64,000 bases of DNA from Triops longicaudatus (lineage: Eukaryota; Arthropoda; Branchiopoda; Notostraca; Triopsidae), in assembly GCA_022885665.1 (NCBI GenBank), contig JAGQDJ010000030.1, forward strand, positions 248,001 to 312,000. The letters are read 5' to 3'. Below, piece by piece: positions 12,301 through 24,300 of this stretch. A model generated the notes under the pieces. It saw nothing but the letters and a program-made list of their open reading frames with translations, did not search any database and had not been told where the DNA came from. The position numbers and the translations under genes were made by a program. How positions within the stretch are numbered: position 1 is the stretch's first letter; each line of letters starts with the position of its first letter.

Positions 12301-15300
12301 CCCGGATACAAAGTAACAAACGTTTGCCCGTCTTGTTCCATCTATTTTTAATTAATTCACTTAGTTTTCCTCATTTGTGTCAATGTCTGTCAAATACTTT
12401 AGTGTTGTTTTATTTAAAATGTTCTCTCGCATATAGACTTACATTAAGCATCTAAATTCGTTTTTAACATGTCCTTGCTCGTTGACGTAATTTTCGCGGT
12501 ATTGTAAAAGAAATAAAAATAGGAATAAGAATTTAAAAGAAAAATAAAGGATAGAAAAAACTGTTTTCCATATTCGAATGTTGCTGTATGTGTATCGTAC
12601 GCCTTGTCTCAGTATTTACAATCTTACAACCCATCTAATACAAGTGACAGTTCGCTATAGGACGGTTCTTTATAACGAAATTTTATTGTACTTTACTTAC
12701 TTTCCTATTCCTTTTCATTTTTTTATTTTTTTTATATTCACGTATTTGCGTATTTTCGATTTTTATTAATTATTATTTTTAATTAAAAGTTCTGCTTCAT
12801 TTAGTAATTTTCTGGGATTTTTTTATTTTATTTACTAATTAAATTTGTTGCAATTAATTTGCAGAGTCAATTCCGCTTCGATAACGAAAGTGCGACGCAG
12901 TTACCCGAGAACCACCGGAGAGTAAGTTATTTTTGAAAAAGTCAAAATTTAGCTCTTGGTTCATTACAAAGCTTTGAAGTGTCAATACAACGTATCTAAT
13001 TCTTGTAGGTGCTGTATGACGGGAAATTAGCCAGCACGGTGGTGTTCATGTACAACGCCGTTGCCACGGACAGCCAGCTGTGCTTGCAGTCTGCGCCAAA
13101 AGGCAGTCCGTCGTACTTTGTTCACACGCCTCACGCGCTTATGCTAAACGTAAGTGCAAATTTCCGTTGGTTCCCTTCTCCCTCTTCCGTCTCGCCTCCT
13201 TTGCCACGTGCTTTCCGGAATAATGCGTTCCAGTACACAAAGCATAAGCTCCGTGTTCGTTAACGTGCTGTACGTACTGCAGCATGGAACTTTCATTTTT
13301 AAAGAAAAGGAAGCAAGAGAATGGAAAGGAGGGATAAATATAAAGAAAACGGAGTAAAAATAATAAAGAAAATGGAAACGGGAAGGGGCTAGTGTTAATA
13401 AAGTTTATTTTTTAATATTTTTAATAATATTTTTATTTTTTTACTTTTTTATTTTATTCCTTTATTTAATGTATTTTCATTTATTTTATTTTCAATTATT
13501 TTTTGTTTGTGTTTGTTTATTTATTCTTTTTACTGTTGCAGGAAGTTCAAGCTGTAGTTACGCATTCAGTGCACAGTACGTTGAATTCCGTCGGAGGGGT
13601 TCAAGTTCTGTTCCCACTGTTCGCCCAACTGGATTTGGCCGTGGATCCCCAAGAAGGAGACGACGCACGTGATTATTCCGTCTGGTTAGTATCGGCGTCA
13701 TAAAATATTTTTTTTTTTGCTGCGCAAAATTGCAATAAATAAAATATATTACGATTCTCCAAGTTTTGCGCATGTAGTTAATGTACTTAAGCGTTAGAAA
13801 TATTTCTCATTTAATTCACGACTAAGAACGTTTTACCGAAAAAAATTGGTAGTTGATACGTGGTAGTCTCCATTGAAAAACTAGTGACTGCCGAATGCGT
13901 TGAAACAAAGATTCAAGGGTTAAAAGATCGAAAATTTTTGAAAGATTCTGTTTGTCGCTTAAAAACGTGAAAAATCGAAAAACTTTAAAAAAAAACATTT
14001 TTCCGTTTCAGAACGCGAAAAGCGTGAAAGAATGGAAAAATTCGAAAAATGCGTTTTCACTTAAACCTAAAAAAAAACGAAAAATTTTGAACGTTTTGAA
14101 TTTTAATTTGAAATTAATTGATTTTTATAGAATTTTTCCGATTTTGTTCCAAAAAGAATAGCTGCAGTAGTCTCAAGAGTTCATTAACCAGGGCAATTAA
14201 AGGAATAAGTGGCGTGCAGGGACGCTTTTCGTCGTTCTTAGGGGCGAAATGAAATTTACGGTTGCGTGTAGTCTCATTTGAGTGAAAGAGGGACAAGAAA
14301 AGGCCATTTAAAGCTTGTTTGCTCACTTTGGAGCTATTTTTAAATGTTGGATGTGACGTATTAAGCTGTAATTAACTTCCTCTTTTTGTACATTTTTGAC
14401 GATTTTCTTTTCTTTCTCTGTAGTGGAAAGCTGGTGGGGTTCATTTGCGAGTTGCTGGAGAGTTCAACTACGATTCAGCAGCATATGGTCCAGAACCGTG
14501 GTTTTTTGGTAATTAGCCACATGCTGCAGAAAGCCTCGCGTCACCATCTCACGTTGGACGTCTTAACTGCCTTTTTGAACTTGACGAAGTACTTGGTTAC
14601 GTGCCAGTCGGCCAATACCGACCTTTTACTCAAACAGGTTTGATTTTTCCCCTTAAAAATTTAAGTTTTTTTTTTATATTTTCCTTACAACTTAAAAATA
14701 TTATTTTGAATAAAATTCGTAATTAAAAAAATCCTTACAACTTAGAACTTTTTAAACATATTTTATTTAATTTTGTTTTTTAGAATGAGAATAGAAACAA
14801 TTAAGTAAAAACAGTATAGTTAAGAAAACTTGAACTTATAGTCAAAATTAAATTAACAGAATATTTACTACCAGAAAAAAAAATCAAAATAAATTAAAAA
14901 AGCAAGGATTTCAATGTACGGTGCATTGATTAAGGACGTGGATATGTAGCGGAAGCAAGCTTTAATATAGGATATTCAGTGTTTAATGTCGGTAGTAGTG
15001 GTTGTATCGATAATAGTGTTTCCCATCTGTTTTTGTGCTTCAGCTGCTGGATCACATCTTGTTTAACCCCGCGTTATGGATTTACGCCCCTGTCGCTGTC
15101 CAAACCCGACTTTATTGCTATCTTGCGACAGATTTCGTGCACGATACCCACATTTACTCCGCAGTACGGCGCGTATCGACGGTCCTCCAAACCGTACACA
15201 CCTTAAAGTATTACTACTGGGTGGTGAATCCGCGACCGGCTAGTGGAATTTCACCCAAAGGATTAGGTTTGTATCATCTGCCTCTTTACTCCTTCCCTTA

Positions 15301-18300
15301 ATGCCACTGAAAGAAGACAAATCTAGTTTTAGTAAGAACGTGGAATAAAATATAAAAAAATAATAAATAAAATAAAAAAAATAATAAATTAAAAAGCAAT
15401 AAGAGAAGAAAGAAAAATAAACGCAATTCCACTAGAAGAGAAAATGAAAAAGATTAGGGTCCAAAAGTTCCTCCTCTCGCATTACTTGCGTTATTGTTCC
15501 TTATTTTTATCTCCGGTTTCTTTTCTTGAATTTCACAGATGGTCCACGGCCAGATCAGAAAGACATCATCTCGATCCGTTCCTTTATATTGCTGTTTCTC
15601 AAGCAATTAATCTTAATGGGCGAAGGCAGCAAAGAAGACGAGCTTCAAAGTCTCTTGAATTATTTGTCAACCATGCACGAGGTAATACGAGCTTCCGAGT
15701 TGACACTGTAACGCACCAATTCTTGTAGAAAAACAAGTTTCTTTAATATTTTACTTCTTTCTATCTTTTAAGTTCTGTCAGTTCTGTTGAGTTCAAGTTT
15801 CCGTTCAGTTCTCAGCCATGAGTTTTTATTGTCAAATGCTCATTCGTCTAATTTCGGCAATATTCTTTTCGCTGGGGAATATAGTCTTCATTTTCCTTTT
15901 GTTTAATTTCGAAACTATCATAGACAGTATCATAAACTATCATAGTTCTGTTGACGGTTTAGTCTATTTAAAAACTTATCTTGTGTTGATTTTCACCTTT
16001 TCTCTTGCAGCGCCAAGAGTTCTTGATTTTCAATTTGTAAAAGATTATGATGAATTTTTTCCTGCAACTTAGGACGAGAATTTGCAAGATGTTCTACAAC
16101 TCTTAATGGCTTTGATGGCCGAGACGCCAGCTACGTTAATCCCCGCATTTGATGTCAAACAAGGCGTCCGAACCGTGTTCAAACTCCTTATTTCTACGAG
16201 TCAACCCATACGTTTACAAGCTTTGAAACTATTGGGCTATTTCCTCTCGCGTTCGACACACAAGTAACTAAAAAAAACAAACAATGATTTCCCATCTGTC
16301 TCATAATCGTCAGAGTATTACTTAACTTGTACACTTTTACCGTTTTTTAGGAGAAAGTACGATGTGATGACACCCCATAACTTGTACATGTTATTAGCCG
16401 AACGTTTATTACTGAATGAAGACTGCCTCACCCTCCCGACTTATAACGTTCTTTACGAGGTACTTGTTCTTGCCGGAATTGCTGTCCTGATGTTCGTCTT
16501 TGTTGTTTTTTTTTTTTTTTTGTTTTTTTTTTATATATAAGACGTTTTTACTTTACTTTTCTCTCCCATATTCTTCTTTTGTGTTTTCTTTTCTAGATCC
16601 TCACCGAGCAAGTCACTCAGCAGATTATGTACACGCGTCATCCTGAGCCGGAATCGCATATTCGCCTAGAAAATCCAAGTACGTGCATTTTAAAAGCCCA
16701 AAACTTCATTTTTGCAGTGATTATTTAGTTCACGTGCCGTTTTTCTCCGTAGTTACTTGCTTTCTGTGTTAATGTTTTCTCTGAAACGTACGCGAGAATT
16801 GATAAAGGACTCGCAGAAATCACTATTTATTATTAATTTGAGAGAAAAATGAAATTCGCATATTTTTACTTATTTTTACGATTTTTTTCTGAATTAATTT
16901 AAGTTACTCGTGTTTGTATTTCCTGTATTTTTTCTACGTGTCTTTGATTTCTTTTTTATTATAATTTCCATTTTTTTTTATTTGGATTTTGTTTCAAAAT
17001 TTTCTATTTCTGTTTAAGATTCCGATTTTTCTTTTTAGATATTTTATTTTGTTTTCGTGTTCATTTTTTTATTTCTTATTTTTATTCTGTTGTTAATTCG
17101 TTGAAATTCATTTCACTTTGTATTTGTGTACCAATTAATACACCTATTGTTGTTTTCTAGTGATTTTGAAAGTAATGGCAACGTTGATTCGGCAATCGAA
17201 GCCGTGCGACCAGTTACTAGAAGTCAAGAAGATTTACTTGACGAATATGGCCATGTTGTGCAACAACAATCGGGAGAATAGACGCACGGTTCTTCAAATG
17301 TCAGTCTGGCAGGTAAATAAACCCGGTTCCTTCACCCAACTCCTATAGAAACGCGTTCTTTCACAGTAATATCAATAAGAAATCCGACACTAAGCATAAG
17401 AAAACCCGGGCAGCGATGAAATACAATGCTCCGGGAGTTTTTATGAACAACTTTTCTCTTTTTGAGTGAATTGAATAGTTACGTGTCTTGTGCGTGTTTT
17501 AGGAGTGGCTCATATCGATGGCGTACATCGTACCCCGAACAGCGGAAGAACATCATATCTCGGATATGGTCTACTCTTTATTCCGTACTTTGCTCCACCA
17601 CGCCATCAAGTACGAGTATGGAGGATGGAGAGTCTGGGTCGATACCTTGGCCATTGTTCATTCCAAGGTATATTAAGCACATGAAACTTCAAAAACTACC
17701 CAAATGAGCAAAGAAAACTTTGAAAAATGCTATAAAAATAAGTTTTACCCCCAAAAAACGAAGAGAAATTTAGAATATTAGCCAAAGTTCAAATAAATAA
17801 AGAAAACTTTGAAAATGCTGTAAAAAATCAGTTTTATCCAAAAGAAAACGAGAAGTAAATTTTAAAAAAAGTATTAGCTAGCATTCAAAGAAAAAAAAGA
17901 AAAATGCCATAAAAATAGGTTTTGACCAAAAAAAAATCGAAAAAAAAATTGTACAAAAATTTAGAGCAATAAATGAAGATCGTACGAAATAAATTTTCAC
18001 GAGATTAAAAACATTATGTTCCCATAATGTTCCCACATATTATTCAAATATCAAGAATTTTTAGTTAATTGAAATGCATACACCAAATTCGAATAGTAAT
18101 TAATTGATTAATTTCTTGTACAGGTCTCGTTTGAAGAATTCAAGCTGCAGTTCGCGGATATGTACGCGCATTACGAGCGTCAGAGGGCCGATCACCTCAC
18201 CGACCCCGCTTTACGTCAGCAACACCCCATAAGCACCGTGTCAGGACCCAGTGAACAAGCCCTCGCTTCACGATTGCAGCGCCAATCCTCCAACTACCGG

Positions 18301-21300
18301 CCAGCGTTGCCTCCGTCACCTCCTAGCGAGCAACGTGAGCAACCCACATCAGAATCAGTTGCTTCTCTGACAGAAGATAATTCCAATAAAACAGCGCAGA
18401 ACGTTCCTGAAGTTTTCGCGAAAGTACACGAAAAGTTAGACGAAAGTACACAACAATCTGCGCCGGTACAGCCTGGGCTTTCAGCGCCTCAAGAGCGAGT
18501 TGATAGCAAACTTTCGGCCGAAAGGATTCAAGAACCTTCTGAATCACTCGAGACGAGTGTTGATAAGACGCAAACTCGATCCGAGGAGAAGAAAGATGAA
18601 GACGAGATTAATGGAAGCGTGGCAGAACCGGAAAAATCGGAGGAAAGTCACAAAGACGAAGAACCCACAGCTGGAACCGACGACTCTGAATCGTCAGAAA
18701 TTAAATTCGAGTCGTTGGATTCCGAAGAAAGCCCGGATAACTTGGAAGAGCGAGAAAAGCAGCCTGAAAAGACTGCCGAGAAAACAGAGCCATCTATTGG
18801 TGATATCCAGCAATTGTCAGCAGAAGAAAAAATACGAGCGACATCCGGGGAAGAAATTTCGCAGTCTGTTTCTGAAGGTGACGAAAACGAAAAAGAAAAC
18901 GGAGACAGCAAAAAAGAAGATAAAGAAAACGAAAAGAAAGACAAAGAAGACGAAAAAGAAGCAGAAAACCAGCGAGAAGGAGAAGAAAAGGCGGCTGAAC
19001 TGCAAACAGAGCCTGTGGCTGCTACATCAGAGCCATCTAGTACTGTGCCGGTACCGACTTCGACGGAAAGCGATCTACCAGCAACGACTGATGCGCCGGT
19101 TAAAGAGAATTCCGCATTCCCGAGCCTTTCTAACCAATCTTCGCCATCACGGACGATTACCTTAGAAAATTTGACGTCCACAGAGTCCTCTACCGACGAC
19201 GTGCCTACAACGACAGCCATAAGTGACGAGAAAGCTATTAGTAACGACGATTCGCCACCAACTTCGCTGGATCACAAACCGCTGCAGACTGTTTCAGGCG
19301 CTTTGGAGAAAAGTAACGTGCCTTTAGACGGCGCTGGATCCTCTTTGTCAACGGGAGTGGAAGTCAATGGGTCAGCTGGTACCGGAATAGAGAAAGAAAA
19401 TGGAATTGGGGAAGAAAAGTCGGTGTCAGGAGGCGTGGCTATGGAGAATGGGGATAAAGTGGAACCGAAGCGGAAAAATTTAAGGGAAAATGAAATAGAA
19501 GGTGAAAGGCAGAACGTAGAAGGCCAAGAGTCGGATAGCAATTTTGACGTGGTACCGGCTGGCAGTACTAGTGAAGGAGAATCGTCGTCTTCTGAAGGCA
19601 AGGGAGAAGAAGGAAGCGAGGTAGCGAATGCTAAATCGTCTTCACCGTCCAAGAGTCGCTCAACTGACAAGAGTCACAAGAAAGGTAAACGTTTGCTCTG
19701 TTTGATCTATTTTTTTTTTAAGCTTAACGTGGTCGTATTAGTAATTGTAGACAAATCTCTACGTACATTATGAAGCTAAATTATTCGTTTAGTACTTCAG
19801 TATAGGAATTATATATAGGCTATTGTTAATTAAGTGCTAAATTGTAGGTGCGTTTTGTAGTTTAATGCAATGTTACCTGAAGCTTTGTTTTACGCGGACC
19901 CTTCTTTCCGGCAATTCCCATAAGGGACTCACTTTACGCGGAATTGTAGTTAAAAAAGGCCTTTCTTCGTCCAGTTGGACTCTGTTTTACGTGTAACAAG
20001 CTATTGTACGGTAAAACGAGCAACATACGCTAACTTAATGCGACTCGATATGTAACACAAGGATTAAAAAAATGTTAAAGAAAAGCTTGCGTGATTATCA
20101 GTTTGTGTTTAAGTTCTGCTGTTTTGAAGCCAAGAAGGACTTGTTCGGATTAAACCGCTTAATTTCTTATTCAAAGTTTTTTTTACCGTTTTCTAACCCC
20201 CCAAAGACACAAAACAGAATATTGTGTTAGAAAAAGTAGAAAATTCCAACTTTGGTTCTTTTTTGCTCGTTTTACTGCCTTTTGTACATAGTTTGCTCGC
20301 GTTTGTTCCTTTACAGTAAACAAAAGCCTCTTGTTTAGCGCCTGGCTTTGGGATTGTTTCGCCTAGTGCGCAATTTCTTTCATTGCTGTGAGGTTCTGTT
20401 ACAAGACGCAAAGAAAGCAATTTGCATTTATAGGTATACAGTGTAGTAAAGGCGAATTGTTCCGTCTCGGTGGTAGAAACGACGTTTTCTTGGGAATTTC
20501 GTTTCAATTGGAATGCTAAACAAAAAAATAAATAAAATGAAAAATATCCAAAAAATTCGAAAAATTCAAAACGAGAGGGATTGTAATTAAAAACGATTTA
20601 TCCAAAGCAACAATAAAATCAGTATAGAAGTAAAATGTAGACAAGAATAGACTAATGACTTCATTTTTTATTTTAGTTTATTACTTTATTTTGTGTTTTA
20701 TTATTTACTTTAGTATTTATTATTTGTTAATTTAATTTATTATTTATTTTTGCTCGTTTCCGTTTAGTATACTTTCTGTTTGTTTGTATTCAGTGAGTTT
20801 TTATAGAAAAGAGGAGAACAGTAAAGCTTGTTACGTATTCAGATCAAGGCATGTTTGGGAGTCCAATTAAGGTTGGGCCGAGTTGTATTCGTAATCAAGT
20901 GCTAATGGCTTTTCATCGTTTGTTCTAATGGGGAACTGCGCGTATTACTGCGTTGATTAGTGAGGATAAAAGGGATTAGGGCTAATGATGCACGGAATTT
21001 GCATGTCTATGGAGTCTTTGGCGTAATTAATGAGCGGGAAAGGGAACTAAATGCAAACTAGTTCCTTAATTGTGCTCTTAATGGCTTCATTTCGCTGGGT
21101 TTTGTTTATTTCTCTGGTTCAACTTTCGGAGAACAGTTTCTTTTTATAACCAAGTTTCGCAGTCTTTTTCCACCCAACGGAATGCAGAAATCGTTACAAG
21201 AAAACAGGAGTGTTTTATGGCGTTTTCTAAGTTCTGAAGTTTTGTGGCCTTACCCTAGGTATTCATGCTTTTTGAAGCTTTACAACCATTTCTCGTATCA

Positions 21301-24300
21301 GAAATTCTCAGTTCTAAAGAGATTCTATTGCTTTTAAAAATAGAGCTGTATAAAAAGAATTTAAAAAGCTGTGTAAAAAGGTATTTTTTTCTATAAATTC
21401 TCGCATATTACTACTTAATAGCTAACAATTAACAATACTTAATAGTTAATAGTAAACAATAGAACAGCTAACAATTGCCCTTAAAATTTGACTATTTTTA
21501 ATTAATAAAAGATAATAGATTTTAGGCGTATTAAGTAGGCCTATATACTTCTTATTTTCCAGAACGGACTAAGAACAAACCGACGTTTAGTCCAGGCCCG
21601 TCACGTCCTCCGTTCCGCATTCCAGAATTCCGGTGGTCGTATATTCACCAAAGACTTTTGTCGGATATTTTAGGAGCTGTTGAAAGCGATATGCAGTCCT
21701 GGAGAAAGTAAGTGTTAAACCTTCTTTTATATTATCGCTAAATAGGCGGAAGACTTGCAAATAATACCATAATTATTTTTTTGCTCTTGCAGCCATAGTT
21801 CGAAGTCAGTATTGGAGTTTGTCAATAGTGGAGAAAATGCCATTTTTGTTGTCAACGCCGTCCATTTGATCTCTCAGTTAGCTGATAATTTGATTATCGC
21901 GTGCGGAGGATTATTGCCCCTTTTAGCGTCTGCCACCTCGCCACAAGTAAACTCAATCACCCTTTTTTTATTTATTTATTTTTTTACCCAATGCCTCGAT
22001 GCGTATTAACAAATTTAATTTATAAGTTTTTTAATATTCGTTGTTGTGGTTTAAGCTGAAACTGGTGTACTGATTTTCATCCTTTTTCCAATAGTGCGAG
22101 CTGGATATAGTGGAACCTACGCAAGGTATGCCGGTCGAAGTTGCGGTAGGATTTCTACAGCGTTTAGCGTCCATGACCGATTTGCTCGTTTTTGCCTCTT
22201 CGGTCAATTTCGCGGAATTGGAAGCCGAGAAGAATATGGCCAGTGGCGGTATTCTGCGCCAGTGCTTGCGTCTGGTAAATTAATTTTCGTTATTTTATGT
22301 TCTTACGTGCTTGGACTCCCTCCAAAAAATACCGAAAAAATTGGACGGAGATAGAGAAAGGGAGCTGGCCGGATGTCAGTAATAAAGCGTTGCCATTCGA
22401 ACACTGATTATGGTTTCAATCTTTTGGACGAGATAGGTATGCACCGTAGCGGTCCGGAATTGCTTGGAATGCAAGGAAAGACAACGATTGGCCATGCCAT
22501 TGGAAGAGGATGCTTTATCTCCGAGAGCGTCACATTTAGCTTCCTTGATCCGTGGAGCTCATGCTGGAGCCGGTCAGAGGCTCGGAGTCGGAGAAGCGGT
22601 AAATTTATCTATTTCCAATTAAAAAAAAAAATCTTGTTTTCCATTTTTTTTTACCATTATTGGTGTATTTTCGTTGATTTATTTATTGATTATTTTTTAA
22701 TTTTAATTTTATTGCGTATTGCTCCGAATAAGGCTCAAGGCCACTATAAAATGGACCGATTTGTTCATCGATCGATTTTTAATTTTCTTATTTTAATTTT
22801 TTGTTTATCTATTTATGTACGGATTTTTTTATAATTTTAAATTGATGGTTGGATTTCGTCCAGGACGTGGAAGATGGATTGATGTATATCAACCCGGTGC
22901 GTGATCCGGAGAAATTGCTCCAGGATTTGGATATCAATCGCTTGAGAGCGGTTTTGTATCGCGATGTGGTAAAATACATAAAAATAATAAGAAGAAAAAA
23001 TACTCGTTATAACGAAGTTTTCTTTTCTTTTCGGGTATATAGGAAGAGAGCAAGCAAGCACAGTTTTTGTCATTGGCCATTGTGTATTTTATTTCCGTCC
23101 TCATGGTTTCCAAGTATCGAGATATTCTGGAACCTCCTTTGCCAGCGTTGCGAGCTACATCACGCCCTCCTGTGCCAACAGGTAAACACAGGAACGCTGT
23201 TTTCTCTTTTAAGACTTAAGTTGCATTATAAACTGTATTGTACAGTAAAAAAAATGCATAATGCTAATTTTAACGAGTGGAAAACGTTTAAAGGCAAGTT
23301 TTATGCAGGGTTTGTGTTCGTGTTCGCTTTACGCGGACACTGTTCTATAGGGATTCCCATAAGAGACTCGCTTTACGCGGTTTTGTCATTCTCACTGTTT
23401 CGGATATTTCCAGAAAAGCTAAACGGATGTATAGCAGAATGTTGCAGACCTTCTGTAAACCTTTTTTAACGAACTTTCCGCTATAACGAACGTATTCGAG
23501 GTCTCGAGTTGCAGAAATGTAAAGAAATACTGCCTGAAAAAAAACGAACCTTGGATGTACCAAACAGCTTTTCTGTTTCCCTGAGTTCGTTAAAGAGTAA
23601 TAAATCAATATTATAGGAAAATATCGTTATAAAAATCCTGCTATAACGAATTGTTTATTATAACACTTGAACTGTTGACGAATTACCTAGAACTAACGGA
23701 TTGCAAATATAAAAAATTCGTTTCCATATTTTATATACATCGAAAAGTTTTTTCTATTCTCAGGATTTTCTTTATAATGAGATTTTACTGTATTTAGTCG
23801 AAAATAATATTACTAAAATTAAATTTTTATCTAATCGGTCAAAGTAAAATTTCTTAATTAAAAAATTTTATCGGTGATTAAAGTATAATTGGGCACACTG
23901 CGTCTTAGGCCTATTTACGGATTATTTAAACTTTTTAAAGACTTTTGTTTCCTATTTTTCGGTTTTGTATATCTACTCTCGTTTTACGCGGACCCATTTG
24001 TACAGCAATTCCCATAAGGGACTCGTTTTATGCGGCAGAGCTGGCCTCACTCCTACGTCTGAGCTTTTCCCTCGCGTAAAACGAGGCTATATATACAAAT
24101 GGCATTAATACTACCCGCGTAAAGCGAGTTTGACTCGTGAAATTTGCCAAAAATTTTCTCATCGATTGGCGTATGAATCGCGTACTGATCTCGCTAACCG
24201 TTCTTCGTCTCCTCCCCCACGCTGCACTTGTTCTTTGCTGGGATTTTCTTGTCTGGTGTGTCTTTTTGGGGGTGGTAACCAATTATTTCTAACCCGAAAC

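Larger units (their letters stand above)
19685..21562 (+). other. nbea intron 19, with a repeat and a candidate regulatory island
   Basis: This is a 1.9-kb intron. A short dispersed repeat lies at 19887-19942 and a less AT-rich, homeobox-site-bearing island at about 20850-21090. Nothing in it looks coding. Confidence 0.85.

Noticed and set aside
18648..19670. Long minus-strand open frames (190 and 132 codons) and a second plus-frame of 221 codons.
   Set aside because: They overlap exon 19, whose purine-rich codon bias opens the other frames; Ser/Phe-rich antisense translations are typical shadows.
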